DNA from: Domibacillus sp. PGB-M46
Lineage (GTDB): Bacteria > Bacillota > Bacilli > Bacillales > Domibacillaceae
Assembly (NCBI RefSeq): GCF_022668875.1
Contig: NZ_JAKGCR010000017.1
Span: forward strand, 1 to 64,000
Direction: 5' to 3'
Length of the DNA stretch: 64,000 nucleotides
Part shown: piece by piece, positions 36,687-45,720 of the stretch
Layout of the letters: each line of letters begins with the position of its first letter
Numbering within the stretch: position 1 is the stretch's first letter
Translations under genes and position numbers: made by a program
The notes under the pieces: model-generated
Database searches by the model: none
What the model saw: only the letters and a program-made list of their open reading frames with translations
What the model was told of the DNA's origin: nothing

Positions 36687-37220
36687 GTGTACCAGCGCTT
36701 TTCTCCCTCTTCCATACCAGAAGCAAGGCTTATGCGCAAAGAGTTAGGCGACTGGGACTTTATTGTGCCGGGAACCGAGGATACTTTTAGTTATATGGAA
36801 GGGATCTATACACACAGGTTGACAACAGACAATTCCATTGAAATGGGCAAGTACAGCACAAAGCCTGGATATGCAGTGCTGAATCTGCCGGCTGTCTATT
36901 CCCTTACCTATCAAACGATGCATTTATTTTACCATCAGGTTTCCGTGGACAATCTATATATGGAGTGGTTAAAGAATCGATGGATTATTCATATGAAAGA
37001 CGCGCGGTTAAATGGTGTTTCGGTTGAATTAGCTGACTTTATTAAACGTTCGGCTAAACAAGGGCGTATGTGTTATGTTCCGGAATATAAGGCACTCGGT
37101 ATTAAATCGGAGGAAGAACCGCTGTCGGTATCCTTGTCAGCGGATATTAAGGACTGGCTGCATAATCAGGGAGAACAGACCGGGAAAATTATGCAGGCTG
37201 ATTGCCTCCTTCCGATGTAA
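36687..37220 (+). CDS. Unknown protein, probably N-terminally truncated
   Basis: A 177-residue frame that stays open upstream to about 36635 without a credible SD or start, so the N-terminus may be lost. Features: RLMRKELGDWDFIVPGTEDTF, then a central YTHRLTTDNSIEMGKYSTKPGY and a C-terminal MKDARLNGVSVELADFIKRS. No membrane segments. I do not recognise the family. Decayed pieces of the same sequence occur at 41617-41690 and 52163-52380, so it is a repeated, eroding gene or element component. Confidence 0.5.
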   Translation: MYQRFSPSSIPEARLMRKELGDWDFIVPGTEDTFSYMEGIYTHRLTTDNSIEMGKYSTKPGYAVLNLPAVYSLTYQTMHLFYHQVSVDNLYMEWLKNRWIIHMKDARLNGVSVELADFIKRSAKQGRMCYVPEYKALGIKSEEEPLSVSLSADIKDWLHNQGEQTGKIMQADCLLPM

Positions 37221-37284
37221 CAAAGAAATGCCAGATTCTGTACAGTTTAAACGCTTAAAAACAAAGCTTTCTTTGTCTTGAAGC

Positions 37285-37324
37285 AAAAAATCAACAGCCC
37301 GGTATGAAGACCAACCGGACTGTT
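37285..37324 (-). terminator. Terminator of the coat-protein pair
   Basis: Minus-strand stem AACAGTCCGGTT / ACCGGGCTGTT followed by GATTTTTTG, directly after the CotF-like gene. Confidence 0.8.
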
Positions 37325-37328
37325 AATA

Positions 37329-37667
37329 TTAATAAGGAAATTGTGAAGAGTAATTGTTAAATTGCTTATAAGCTTTATCAATTTTTTGCTGTTCCTCGGC
37401 CTCAAGCTTGTACCAGCCGTTTTGAAACATCAAATTATAAAGCTCGCGGCAGCTTTGATGTGTTTCTGTAAGAACTTGAAGCATATCTGAATATAATTGT
37501 TCGTGGCTTGCTTCGCGTACAGCAATGTTTAAACTGTCAGTTAAATACTTACATGTACTAAGACCATCATTAATAAAATCCCGGTCGTTCATATCTGGAC
37601 CTTTTACTTTCGGTAATTGCCCTGTTTGGGGATTGGCAATTTGATTTGGGTTTTGCTGGTTTGACAT
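37329..37667 (-). CDS. CotF-family spore coat protein
   Basis: Protein of 112 residues of the CotF/DUF-spore-coat group: NDRDFINDGLSTCKYLTDSLNIAVREASHEQL, then MLQVLTETHQSCRELYNLMFQNGWY. Ferritin-like helical protein expected in the spore coat, made in the mother cell. ATG with SD GGAGGTGG. Cotranscribed with the preceding gene (24 bp gap). Confidence 0.88.
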   Translation of the reverse strand: MSNQQNPNQIANPQTGQLPKVKGPDMNDRDFINDGLSTCKYLTDSLNIAVREASHEQLYSDMLQVLTETHQSCRELYNLMFQNGWYKLEAEEQQKIDKAYKQFNNYSSQFPY

Positions 37668-37690
37668 TTATTCCACCTCCGCTTAGTTCA

Positions 37691-37966
37691 TTACGACTGC
37701 TGGTTCTTCTGCTGGCTAGGCAGGCTGGCTAATGCGGCATTGTTATCGACTTGCAGGTGGGCAAGCAGCTTCTGAAAGTGATCTTGGTGCATTTTCCCTG
37801 CTTTTTCGAGTGCTTGTTTGATTTCTGAATTACTTACCTGTTGGGCAAAGAAATGAAATTTTTTAAATGCGAGAAGTTCCCATGATAATGCATCCTTTAA
37901 ATAGAGTACATCTTTTGTTGAGAGAGCTCTGGGCGGATATGGAATGGGTGCTTGATTATTTTGCAT
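37691..37966 (-). CDS. Small spore-coat-associated protein, putative
   Basis: A 91-residue helical protein (TKDVLYLKDALSWELLAFKKFHFFAQQV, then ALEKAGKMHQDHFQKLLAHL) resembling the ferritin-like half of CotF-type proteins. The Glu...His spacing looks ferritin-like. ATG with SD AAAGGAG. First gene of the coat operon. A spore role is inferred from the neighbour. Confidence 0.75.
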   Translation of the reverse strand: MQNNQAPIPYPPRALSTKDVLYLKDALSWELLAFKKFHFFAQQVSNSEIKQALEKAGKMHQDHFQKLLAHLQVDNNAALASLPSQQKNQQS

Positions 37967-38279
37967 TAAAAAGCTCCTTTCATCTTGTCAGATATCATAA
38001 ATATAGAATGAACAAACAGGAGGCCTATTATGCGGGAAAATGGATGCTCATTGTGAACCTCTCTCCCAAATTAAAGGTTTTGATGAATACCTCTTATCCT
38101 GAATATGGTATAGCGTCTGCGGATTAAGCTTCTTTCAGAAGTCAAAGTGCATGGTGGGGACCAATGAACAAAGATAAGGTTTGAGATGTGACAGTGGATG
38201 TGAACCTCTCCAACTAATTGCTGCGCAATTTGATGGAGCATCTCTGCCAGAGACATGAAAAAAATATGCTCTGACTTCA

Positions 38280-38394
38280 TTGATTTTCCTGCTTCACCGA
38301 TATCTGCCCTATCTTCCGAACAGGGTCTTACACCATCTCCACAGGCGTTGTTTTATACTGTTCGGGCGGGACCTCGACCTACAGTTGTAAAGGA
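38280..38394 (-). ncRNA. Possible omegaRNA / right-end remnant of the truncated tnpB
   Basis: Directly after the tnpB stop the minus strand continues AGGATTATACAACTGTAGG-like unstructured-to-structured sequence with GAACAGTATAAAACAAC and GACCCTGTTCGG hairpin-prone segments up to GAAGCAGGAAAATC. In TnpB elements this region encodes the guide RNA scaffold. Identification rests on position only. Confidence 0.35.
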
Positions 38395-38808
38395 TTATAT
38401 TGCCGGAATGAACCCTATCTGGATCAGCCCGGCTTTTTCAATGTTCAAGGCGGCATTATAGTCACGGTCCAGCACAAGTCCGCAACCCGGACAGACATGC
38501 GTTCGAACGGAAAGAGATTTTTTCACTCTTTTTCCACAGTTCGAACAGTCCTGGGTGGTGAAATGCGGCTTCATTTTGACCAGCTGGCCGGCATTGTGTT
38601 CGCATTTATACACCAGAAACTGGCGGGACATTCCACACCCTGTATCATGTATTGATTTAGACAGTTTCCGGTTTTTCACCAGATTCCGGATGTTCCGATC
38701 CTCTACACAAAGGACGCTGCAGGTATTTGCAAGGCGGAACGCTGTTTTATGCAGGAAATCCTTCCGCTGGTTCGCCACCTTGGCATGAAGCTTCTGCATC
38801 CTAGCCAT
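38395..38808 (-). pseudogene. tnpB: Truncated TnpB (RuvC C-terminal half)
   Basis: Last ~140 residues of a TnpB nuclease: CVEDRNIRNLVKNRKLSKSIHD (second RuvC acid), the zinc ribbon CSNCG ... CPGCG, and LDRDYNAALNI (third RuvC acid). The N-terminal RNA-binding wedge and the first RuvC Asp are missing; upstream reading is closed by a stop at about 38840. It is distinct in sequence from the intact TnpB at 50.4-51.5 kb. Confidence 0.88.
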
Positions 38809-38845
38809 TTGTTTTTTCCAGTTTGAAGAGTCTTTTTTCTACTCA

Positions 38846-39178
38846 TTAAAAAACCAGCTGCACCAATAACATATAGGCGATGGTGCCGCCCGCCATGGAT
38901 AGAAGCATCTTTTTCTTCCAAAAGTGAAGCAGTGCCACCACCGCCACCCCGATCAGTTCAGGAATACCGTGACTTCCAGATAAAAAGCTCACATCCTTAA
39001 AACAGTAAATAATTAAGAGCCCTAAAACAGCTGATGGCAGCACTTTGCCGAGGTATCTTATATAATCCGGTGTGGGCTTACCCGCCGGAAACAGAACAAA
39101 TGGCAGGAACCGGGTAAGCATCGTTCCCAATACAACCATGGCTATCATGATGATCTGCTGTGCTACACTCATTGTCAT
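38846..39178 (-). CDS. azlD: Branched-chain amino acid export subunit AzlD
   Basis: A 110-residue membrane protein with about four helices and the AzlD signature ([10 protein letters not shown] and [22 protein letters not shown]). It forms, with AzlC, an exporter of branched-chain or other hydrophobic amino acids and analogues. Its ATG overlaps the azlC stop (ATGA). Controlled, by position, by the divergent MocR regulator. Confidence 0.9.
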   Translation of the reverse strand: MTMSVAQQIIMIAMVVLGTMLTRFLPFVLFPAGKPTPDYIRYLGKVLPSAVLGLLIIYCFKDVSFLSGSHGIPELIGVAVVALLHFWKKKMLLSMAGGTIAYMLLVQLVF

Positions 39179-39885
39179 GCCGCAACCTCCACTTTCTCTA
39201 AAGGCTTTCTAAAAAGGGTCAGTACACCCAAAATCGCAATCATAGCAGGGATAATAAAGTCACTCCCGCCAAAAAATATTAAACTAAGAGCTGAAAGCCC
39301 AAGTCCCGCAAGAGCACTATGATGCTTTTTCTCTTTCATCCACTGTTCAATAAAGATCACCACAAAAAGAGCCGTCATTACAAATTCAAGACCTTCCGTA
39401 TTGAACTTTACAAGAGATCCAAAAAGACCCCCAATCGTTGCCCCTATGACCCAATACAAATGGTTCAGCATCGTGACAAAGAACATAAACCATCCCTTAT
39501 CTATTCCTTTTGGGGCATTCACTGTGTAATTAATCGAAAACGATTCATCACACAGCCCGTAAATCAAATAGAACTTTTTCTTCCCGGTTCCCTTGTAAAG
39601 GTCCAGCATAGAAAGACCATAAAACAAGTGCCTCGCGTTGACCATCAAAGTGAGAAACAGTGCGTTCATTGGATTAAACCCGGCAAGCAGAAAATTGGCT
39701 GCCACAAACTCCATCGATCCTGCAAAGATGAATAAACTCATCAAGATGGGATAAATAGCACTGAAGCCGAGCGAATTCATATAAATGCCATAGGCAATTC
39801 CCAAAAACACGAAACCTGCAAAAATGGGAATTGTATAGGGAAAAGCCGCAAGGAAGGCACTTCCTATCTGTATTCTTTTATTCAT
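39175..39885 (-). CDS. azlC: Branched-chain amino acid exporter AzlC
   Basis: Membrane protein of about 236 residues, AzlC family: [22 protein letters not shown], then [15 protein letters not shown] and [15 protein letters not shown], then [10 protein letters not shown]. About seven helices. I start at the ATG at 39885, for which AAGGAAG is 8 nt upstream; the GTG 9 bp earlier overlaps the SD. Operon azlC-azlD. A perfect 11-bp-armed palindrome at 39949-39975 lies in its promoter region. Confidence 0.9.
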   Translation of the reverse strand: MNKRIQIGSAFLAAFPYTIPIFAGFVFLGIAYGIYMNSLGFSAIYPILMSLFIFAGSMEFVAANFLLAGFNPMNALFLTLMVNARHLFYGLSMLDLYKGTGKKKFYLIYGLCDESFSINYTVNAPKGIDKGWFMFFVTMLNHLYWVIGATIGGLFGSLVKFNTEGLEFVMTALFVVIFIEQWMKEKKHHSALAGLGLSALSLIFFGGSDFIIPAMIAILGVLTLFRKPLEKVEVAA

Positions 39886-39948
39886 GTCCTTCACTTCCTT
39901 ATAGATTGATTTTTTTTAATTTAACATAAAGAAACCATACAAAAAATA

Positions 39949-39975
39949 AGAGAATTGTATGCATTACAATTCTCT
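39949..39975 (-). promoter_or_regulatory. Palindromic operator upstream of azlCD
   Basis: Arms AGAGAATTGTA and TACAATTCTCT around TGCAT. With the related CCATACAA / TTGTATGG palindrome at 40091-40118 it frames the intergenic region between azlC and the mocR-type gene, suggesting binding by that regulator. Confidence 0.65.
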
Positions 39976-40090
39976 TTAATCAAAATAAAAGCCATTATAT
40001 TGGTGAAATGTAGGTTTTAAGCCTTCTTTTTCTTCCTATCTTGCCTGTACTTATTAAATCGCTTTTACATTTGTTGTTCCCTTTATCAAC

Positions 40091-40118
40091 CCATACAATT
40101 TGTGATACGGTTGTATGG
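40091..40118 (+). promoter_or_regulatory. MocR-type operator in front of the regulator gene
   Basis: CCATACAA ... TTGTATGG with a 12-nt centre, about 25 bp before the regulator's start. MocR proteins typically bind ATACMA-type repeats, and ATACAA occurs here. Confidence 0.6.
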
Positions 40119-40140
40119 AATTTTTAAAGGAGGATTCCTC

Positions 40141-41529
40141 ATGCCCGTAAATTCATTTGAACACTACCCTATGTCCTGGAAACCGGATAAAAAAGCACTA
40201 AAGCGCCCTTTTTATCAGTCGATTGCATCTCTGCTTGAGCAGGATATTGTAAACGGCTTTTTAGCACCGGGCACCAAGCTGCCTCCCCAGCGGGAATTAG
40301 CCGATTTTCTGGACTTAAATTTTACGACCATTACCCGCGTTTACACATTATGCGAGCGAAAAGGATTGATATACGCAATCACTGGGAGCGGAACCTTTGT
40401 TGCGCCTAACGCTGCCCGTTCTATCACCATTTCAGCGAATGAAACCACAAGCTGGATCGACCTTGGTTTTGGCGCTTCTTTTGAGCAGACCAATGAGCTT
40501 GTAACAGAAGCCATTCAAACAGTGGCCGGGAAAAAGTATTTGAATCAGCTGCTGAATTATAACGATCCCACAGGTATCCCGCATCAAAAAACGGCTGGGC
40601 TGAACTGGATGGAATCGTTCGGCATCCGTGCAGATCAGGAACATACTGCCATTGTGTCAGGCGCACAAAATGCACTGGCAATCACATTATCAGCTCTATT
40701 CGAGCCGGGCAATCGTATTGCAACGGATTTGTATACATTTTCAAATTTTATCGAGATGGCCAAAATGTTTCATATCCAGCTTGTCCCAATTCCAGGAGAC
40801 GAATATGGGATGTTGCCAGATGAACTGGAAAAACACTGCAGTCAAGTAGATATTCACGGTATTTTTCTTATGCCTTCCTGCAGCAATCCGACTGCCGTGA
40901 TGATTTCAGACTTTCGGAAGCACGAGTTAGCAGACGTGATCCGCAGGCACGGGTTAATTTTAATTGAAGACGACGTCCATGCATTTTTAACAGCTGGAAT
41001 TATTTCTGACTACAAGCAGCCGATGTTTAATTTACTCCCGGAACAAAGTGTTTATATTTGCGGAACATCCAAAAGCATATGCTCCGGACTCCGGGTCGCC
41101 TATATGGTTTACGGTGACTCTTTACGCAAGAAGATTTTGCATGCCATTTTTAATATTAATGTGAAAACGTCCTCTTTAGATGTAGAGGTGATTACAGAGC
41201 TTATTTTATCAGGCAAAGCTTATGAAATTGCCTCTCAAAAGAAACAGCTTGCCCAGGCTGCAAATGATATTTACTCAGAATATTTTCCGTCACAGAAGAA
41301 TGCTGGACATCCACTTAGTTATTTTCGCTGGCTCCCTATCGAGGGACCTCATGATTCTATTCAGTTGGAAACAGATTTGAAGAAGCATGGTGTTGGCGTT
41401 TTTCATTCCGATCGTTTTCTCAGCGGGCAGACTACACATGATAAGTATCTGCGTATTGCGCTTTCTGCTACAAATTCACTGCACGAGCTAAAAACGGGAT
41501 TAAACATATTAAAACAATATCTCGGCTAA
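40141..41529 (+). CDS. MocR-family (GntR-aminotransferase) regulator
   Basis: Regulator of 462 residues: winged helix at about 24-90 (FYQSIASLLEQDIVNGFLAPGTKLPPQRELADFLDLN) fused to a fold-type I aminotransferase domain. PLP residues present: Asn249 (SNPTAV), Asp277/278 (IEDDVH), Lys311 (GTSKSICSG) and Arg318. Start ATG with AAAGGAGG at 40141; the longer frame has no SD. It is divergent from azlCD, so it likely controls that exporter in response to PLP or an amino-acid adduct. Confidence 0.92.
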   Translation: MPVNSFEHYPMSWKPDKKALKRPFYQSIASLLEQDIVNGFLAPGTKLPPQRELADFLDLNFTTITRVYTLCERKGLIYAITGSGTFVAPNAARSITISANETTSWIDLGFGASFEQTNELVTEAIQTVAGKKYLNQLLNYNDPTGIPHQKTAGLNWMESFGIRADQEHTAIVSGAQNALAITLSALFEPGNRIATDLYTFSNFIEMAKMFHIQLVPIPGDEYGMLPDELEKHCSQVDIHGIFLMPSCSNPTAVMISDFRKHELADVIRRHGLILIEDDVHAFLTAGIISDYKQPMFNLLPEQSVYICGTSKSICSGLRVAYMVYGDSLRKKILHAIFNINVKTSSLDVEVITELILSGKAYEIASQKKQLAQAANDIYSEYFPSQKNAGHPLSYFRWLPIEGPHDSIQLETDLKKHGVGVFHSDRFLSGQTTHDKYLRIALSATNSLHELKTGLNILKQYLG

Positions 41530-41616
41530 TTTGAATAATATAAAATTATTTGCAGGTCTTGTAAATCGGATATTCATGCAAATGTTTAATGTAATTATGA
41601 AGTTTAACTAACACCT

Positions 41617-41690
41617 GACTATTCCATTAATATAGGCAAGCGCAGCACGAAGCCAGGATATGCGGGGTTCAATCCGCCTATACTTTATTA
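41617..41690 (+). pseudogene. Relic of the unknown gene family seen at 36.7 kb
   Basis: The stretch from ATTCCATTAATATAGGCAAG through AGCACGAAGCCAGGATATGC matches the segment of the 36.7-kb gene that encodes NSIEMGKYSTKPGY. The reading frame is broken. Confidence 0.6.
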
Positions 41691-41692
41691 TA

Positions 41693-41738
41693 AAAAGTGT
41701 ACCTGCCTAAATGTATACTTTTGCATAGGTACACTTTT
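41693..41738 (+). terminator. Terminator-like hairpin after the MocR gene
   Basis: Perfect 12-bp stem AAAAGTGTACCT / AGGTACACTTTT with a 22-nt loop; ends in TTTT. About 165 bp downstream of the regulator gene. Confidence 0.6.
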
Positions 41739-41870
41739 GTATAGGAACACTCACGCTTACTAAGTTTGCATACAATTGCTATTGGTTTCCCTCTCAGTCG
41801 ATATGAATGATGAATGATTGACTGCGAAAAAAGGAAGAGCAACTGTCAAGAGTATGCCGGGTATTTGGAG

Positions 41871-42327
41871 CGTCTACACTTATCTGGACAGAAAAATTAA
41901 GGTCACCCTAAAACAGATGAGGAGCTCCAACTACGGCAAAGCGAAAACGCCGCACATTTACACCTGAGTTCAAAAAAAAATGGTGCATCTGTACCGGAAC
42001 GAAAAAACGAAACGAGCTATTATGAATGAATATGATCTGACTCCGTCCTCTCCTGATCGATGAAACACTGAAAACCTTTGGAGTTGAACGGTCTTTAAGT
42101 ATGAAAGGCTGCTCGTATGACAATACCGTAGCGGAAGCTACGTTTAAAATTATCAAGACGGAATTCATTCACCAAATGAAGTTTGACAGTTTGGAGCAGC
42201 TTAGGCTTGAGTTCAGCGATTACGTTAATTGGTTTAATAAGCTGCATATTCATGGAACCCCCGGCAAGGTAAGTCCACTTGAATACAAAAAACGCCCCCT
42301 TAAAAAAGCTGTTTAATTTAGTGTTGA
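41871..42327 (+). mobile_element. IS3-family element with internal deletion
   Basis: OrfA start is readable near 41908 (SNYGKAKTPHIYT, then KKMVHLYRNEKTKRAIMNEYDLTPSS), then the sequence jumps to the OrfB end (GVERSLSMKGCSYDNTVAEATFKIIKTEF, 42080-42316). The 3' end is intact in frame. Outer ends GTCTACACTTA and, inverted, GTCAACACTAA are candidate terminal inverted repeats. It cannot transpose by itself. Confidence 0.8.
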
Positions 42328-42540
42328 CAATCCAAACCCGAAAATTAAGCTACATAGTCAAAGGCTATTTAAAGTCAAAAGATCACATCATTAAAAAGTT
42401 ATGTATATTTAAAATTGTTTGGACAGCTCTTTTTCGTTCCTAAATAGTACCTTATCATTAAAATGACGTACACTTCATTTAACAAAATGTTAACTGGTTA
42501 AGTATTTGTTTAAATAAAATTATTCTCTTCGTATAGCTAA

Positions 42541-42575
42541 AAAAAGCACGATTCCCTTAAGGAATCATGCTTTTT
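42541..42575 (-). terminator. Terminator of the merR-corC-corC operon
   Basis: Stem AAAAAGCACGATTCC / GGAATCATGCTTTTT with loop CTTAA, immediately after the last corC-like gene. T-runs on both sides. Confidence 0.9.
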
Positions 42576-42577
42576 AT

Positions 42578-43900
42578 TTAAGAAGTTAAGGGTGATGGAT
42601 CTGCATTCAGATGGAGCACGACTGTCTTTATCTGGTAATTTTCCATTTCAGTGACCGTCCAGAGATGCGAATCGAGGGCAATTGTATCTCCTTCCTTAGG
42701 CAAATCCGGACTCTGCACTTGGATCCACCCTCCGATTGTATCAATATCTTCACTGTCTGGGAACGTGAATCTAAATCGTTCTTCTAAGTCTGAAAGCAGG
42801 ACAAGCCCACTTACTTCATACTCCTCTTCACTTTTTTCTAAAATGTCCGGCTGTTCATCTATGTCATATTCATCCCGGATCTCGCCCACAATTTCTTCCA
42901 GGATATCTTCCATTGTCACAAGACCCGCTGTACCGCCATACTCATCGGTTACGATGGCCATATGTGTCCGGCTCTGCTGCATTTTTACGAGAACAGCCTG
43001 GATCGGAGTGGCTTCATGGAAGCGCGGCATTTCATGTATAAAACGCTCCAATTCACGATCGTTCCCTGCTGCAACATGCGTCAGCATTTCTTTTGTATTC
43101 ACAAAGCCGACTATATAGTCTTTGTCATGTGCTTCTGTGACAGGGTAGCGTGTATAATCGTTTTCATCAAAAACGGCAATCATATCTTCAAAAGAAATAT
43201 CTTTTTCGAGGGTGACGATCTGAGTTCTCGGAATCATAATATCCTTAATCATGCGTTCATCAAATGCAAAGATATTTTCCAAGTAATTTAATTCTGTCTG
43301 GTTAATTTCACCGCTCTCAAAGCTTTGGTGCATGATAAGTTTCAATTCTTCCTCGGAGTGAACTTCATCATGTCCTGCAGGCTCTACACCAAACAGGCGG
43401 AGAAAAATACGTGCAGCACCGTTTAATGCCCAGATAAACGGAGACATAATTTTACCGAACCAATAAAGCGGAGGCGCCAGTAACAGCGTCATTCTTTCCG
43501 CAAATTGAATAGCCAGCGTTTTCGGAGCCAGTTCTCCAAGCACCACGTGCAAAAACGTGACGAGTGATAAAGCAATAGCGTACGAAAGCACCGTCGCCAT
43601 CGCATCCGATAACTCCATGCTCTCAAAGACCGGGTGAAGGATTTTTTCAACCGTCGGCTCCCCGAGCGCACCCAGAATGAGGGCCGTAATTGTAATGCCA
43701 AGCTGGCAGGCAGACAAGTAGTAATCCAGGTTATGGGCTACCTTCTTGGCCAGCACCGCTTTTTTATTTCCTTCTGATATGAGCTGGTCAATTCTGGATA
43801 TACGCACTTTCAGGATTGCAAATTCGGCACCTACAAAAAATGCTGTCAGTGCAATCATCACTGCCACTAAAAACAAGTTTAATAATATTATACTGTCCAA
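42578..43900 (-). CDS. HlyC/CorC-family membrane protein
   Basis: Protein of 440 residues: DUF21/CNNM membrane domain (about 1-195, four helices, EFAILKVRISRIDQLISEGN and GELAPKTLAIQFAERMTL), a CBS pair (about 215-335, IMIPRTQIVTLEKD ... TDEYGGTAGLVTMEDILEEIVGEI) and the C-terminal CorC domain (DIDTIGGWIQVQ). Related proteins affect Mg2+ homeostasis. The TTG start lies beyond a CCCTC/GAGGG hairpin shared with the upstream paralogue. Second of two tandem copies in an operon with a MerR regulator. Confidence 0.93.
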   Translation of the reverse strand: MDSIILLNLFLVAVMIALTAFFVGAEFAILKVRISRIDQLISEGNKKAVLAKKVAHNLDYYLSACQLGITITALILGALGEPTVEKILHPVFESMELSDAMATVLSYAIALSLVTFLHVVLGELAPKTLAIQFAERMTLLLAPPLYWFGKIMSPFIWALNGAARIFLRLFGVEPAGHDEVHSEEELKLIMHQSFESGEINQTELNYLENIFAFDERMIKDIMIPRTQIVTLEKDISFEDMIAVFDENDYTRYPVTEAHDKDYIVGFVNTKEMLTHVAAGNDRELERFIHEMPRFHEATPIQAVLVKMQQSRTHMAIVTDEYGGTAGLVTMEDILEEIVGEIRDEYDIDEQPDILEKSEEEYEVSGLVLLSDLEERFRFTFPDSEDIDTIGGWIQVQSPDLPKEGDTIALDSHLWTVTEMENYQIKTVVLHLNADPSPLTS

Positions 43901-43932
43901 TTATTTCCCTCTCTTGAGGGATTCACCTCCAA
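43898..43932 (-). promoter_or_regulatory. Hairpin leader of the downstream corC-like gene
   Basis: Order on the minus strand: SD GGAGGTG, CCCTCAAGAGAGGG hairpin, AAATAA, TTG start. The hairpin sits between SD and start codon. A GTG in the SD opens a 12-codon frame (NPSREGNNWTV) that overlaps the TTG. The same arrangement precedes the paralogue at 45274. Confidence 0.65.
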
Positions 43933-43954
43933 AAGTATTTGTACCGTGTAATTA

Positions 43955-45274
43955 TCAATCATTTTCCTCGTTTTCGACTTCAATGCGCTCCAGGAGGACC
44001 TGTTTAATTTGATAATGATCCATTTCAGCGACCGTCCAGATATTGCTTCCCTGCTCAATGGTATCCCCAACTTCGACACTCTCCATCTTTTTGAACTGGA
44101 TCCAGCCGCCAATCGTGTCGACATCTTCGCTTCCTTCAAATTCAATCCCAAACCGGTCTTCTAATTCCTCTAAAAGAACAAGAGCGTTAATCACATATTG
44201 ATTTTCGCCTTTTTTTACAATGTCTGCCACTTCGTCTGCATCAAACTCATCGCGGATCTCGCCAACGAGCTCTTCCAGAATGTCTTCCATTGTGATGATA
44301 CCGGCTGTGCCGCCATATTCGTCAATGACCAGTGCCATGTGAACGCGGGCAGTCTGCATTTTTAAAAGCGCTTCTTGAATGCTTGTCACTTCATGAACCA
44401 ACGGAAGATCCCGCACAAACTCTTCCAGCTTGCGCTCACGGCCCGCCGCGATATGCGTCAGCATTTTCTTCACATTGACAACACCGATAATGCGGTCTTT
44501 ATCGCCATCTTCTGTCACAGGGTAGCGTGTATAGTTATGTTCAGCCAGTACCTGAACAATGTCGCTATACTGCATTCCTTTATCAAGCGCTATAAACGCT
44601 GTTCTTGGTACCATAATGTCTTTTGCCACACGCTCGTCAAATGTAAAGACGTTTTCCATATACGAAAGCTCCGACCGGTTGATTTCGCCGCCCTGAAAGC
44701 TTTGCGCCATAATGATGCGCAGTTCATCTTCAGAGTATGATTCACCATGCCCTGCCGGCTTTACGCCAAATGAGCGGAGAAGCACACGTGATGACCCGTT
44801 TAATGCCCAGATGAATGGAAACATCATTTTGCCGAACCGGTACAGCCACGGGGCCAGGAGAAGTGTTATTTTCTCGGAAAACTGGATAGCCAGTGTTTTC
44901 GGTGCCATTTCCCCCACTACGACATGGAGAAACGTCACTAGGATAAATGCAATCGCATAGGAAGAAGCAGATGCTGCAGCAGCTGATACATTAAAATAGT
45001 TAAATACCGGATAAAGCAGGCTCTCTACTGCCGGCTTTCCGAGCGCACCAAGCCCGAGTGCCGTCACAGTAATGCCAAGCTGACACGCCGATAAATAATA
45101 ATCTAGGTCGCTGGCTACTTTTTTGGCCAGTACTGCTTTTTTATTTCCTTCTGCAATCAGCTGGTCAATGCGTGACATCCGCAGCTTGACCACCGCAAAC
45201 TCTGAACCAACGAAGAAAGCCGTCAGCCCGAGCAAAAGTACAAGCAAAAACAAGTTTATGGTTATAATGTCCAA
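43955..45274 (-). CDS. HlyC/CorC-family membrane protein
   Basis: Paralogue of the preceding gene, 439 residues, with the same DUF21 (about 1-195), CBS pair (about 215-335) and CorC_HlyC C-terminal domain. AFFVGSEFAVVKLRMSRIDQLIAEGN, GEMAPKTLAIQFSEKITL and VDTIGGWIQF mirror its sister. The two are clearly a tandem duplication. The TTG start follows the shared SD-hairpin leader. A MerR-family regulator gene is 38 bp upstream, so all three are co-transcribed; ion (Mg2+ or Co2+-type) homeostasis is the likely theme but not shown. Confidence 0.93.
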   Translation of the reverse strand: MDIITINLFLLVLLLGLTAFFVGSEFAVVKLRMSRIDQLIAEGNKKAVLAKKVASDLDYYLSACQLGITVTALGLGALGKPAVESLLYPVFNYFNVSAAAASASSYAIAFILVTFLHVVVGEMAPKTLAIQFSEKITLLLAPWLYRFGKMMFPFIWALNGSSRVLLRSFGVKPAGHGESYSEDELRIIMAQSFQGGEINRSELSYMENVFTFDERVAKDIMVPRTAFIALDKGMQYSDIVQVLAEHNYTRYPVTEDGDKDRIIGVVNVKKMLTHIAAGRERKLEEFVRDLPLVHEVTSIQEALLKMQTARVHMALVIDEYGGTAGIITMEDILEELVGEIRDEFDADEVADIVKKGENQYVINALVLLEELEDRFGIEFEGSEDVDTIGGWIQFKKMESVEVGDTIEQGSNIWTVAEMDHYQIKQVLLERIEVENEEND

Positions 45275-45306
45275 TTATTTCCCTCTCTTGAGGGATTCAC
45301 CTCCAG
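45272..45306 (-). promoter_or_regulatory. Hairpin leader of the upstream corC-like gene
   Basis: Identical for about 35 bases with the leader at 43898-43932: GGAGGTGAAT, the CCCTC/GAGGG hairpin and ATTGGAC. Conservation outside the coding part, in a tandem repeat, suggests a function in translation initiation. Confidence 0.65.
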
Positions 45307-45312
45307 AAATAG

Positions 45313-45720
45313 TTACAGCATCGTTAAAAGGGTCATAACGTCTGCTAGTTTTTGTTCAATCATGGACCGCACCCTTTTTTTCTCATCCTGCGGCGCGTTT
45401 TTTAATCTTTCTTCCAATACCGCCAGTTTTTTTTGCAGGCAGTCAATTTCATCCTGTACTTCATAGATGATCGGTTCAATTTCTTTATTTTCAGGTACTT
45501 GAAGAACCTGTTTAATTTCAGAAATAGACAAACGCTGATTTTTCAACAGCTTAATTCTTTCTAATGTCTGGAGTATATCTTCTGAATACAGACGGTAATT
45601 TGCCGAAGAACGCTGTACAGTCAGCAGTCCGCACTGTGTATAGTAATCAATCGTCCGAGACGACAGTCCGCTTAATTTCGCCACTTCGCCAATACGCAAT
45701 AACGCCTTCCCAATGTACAC
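45313..45720 (-). CDS. MerR-family transcriptional regulator
   Basis: Regulator of 135 residues: N-terminal MerR winged helix (LRIGEVAKLSGLSSRTIDYYTQCGLL), then a coiled-coil dimer helix (YEVQDEIDCLQKKLAVLEERL). No conserved metal-binding cysteine, so a drug-, redox- or protein-responsive type. The start is uncertain: GTG at 45720 sits against SD GGAGG, while the TTG at L8 has GGAAGG 5 nt away. The promoter region (45735-45775) shows ACTTG...CAAGT arms around a TATAAT. First gene of merR-corC-corC. Confidence 0.88.
   Translation of the reverse strand: MYIGKALLRIGEVAKLSGLSSRTIDYYTQCGLLTVQRSSANYRLYSEDILQTLERIKLLKNQRLSISEIKQVLQVPENKEIEPIIYEVQDEIDCLQKKLAVLEERLKNAPQDEKKRVRSMIEQKLADVMTLLTML

Noticed and set aside
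38071-38280. 69-residue minus-strand frame near the truncated tnpB
   Set aside because: No start signal and no recognised motif; probably part of decayed element DNA.
38280-38461. Hairpin-rich repeats beside truncated tnpB considered as a CRISPR-like array
   Set aside because: There are no regularly spaced direct repeats; the pattern fits a transposon end.
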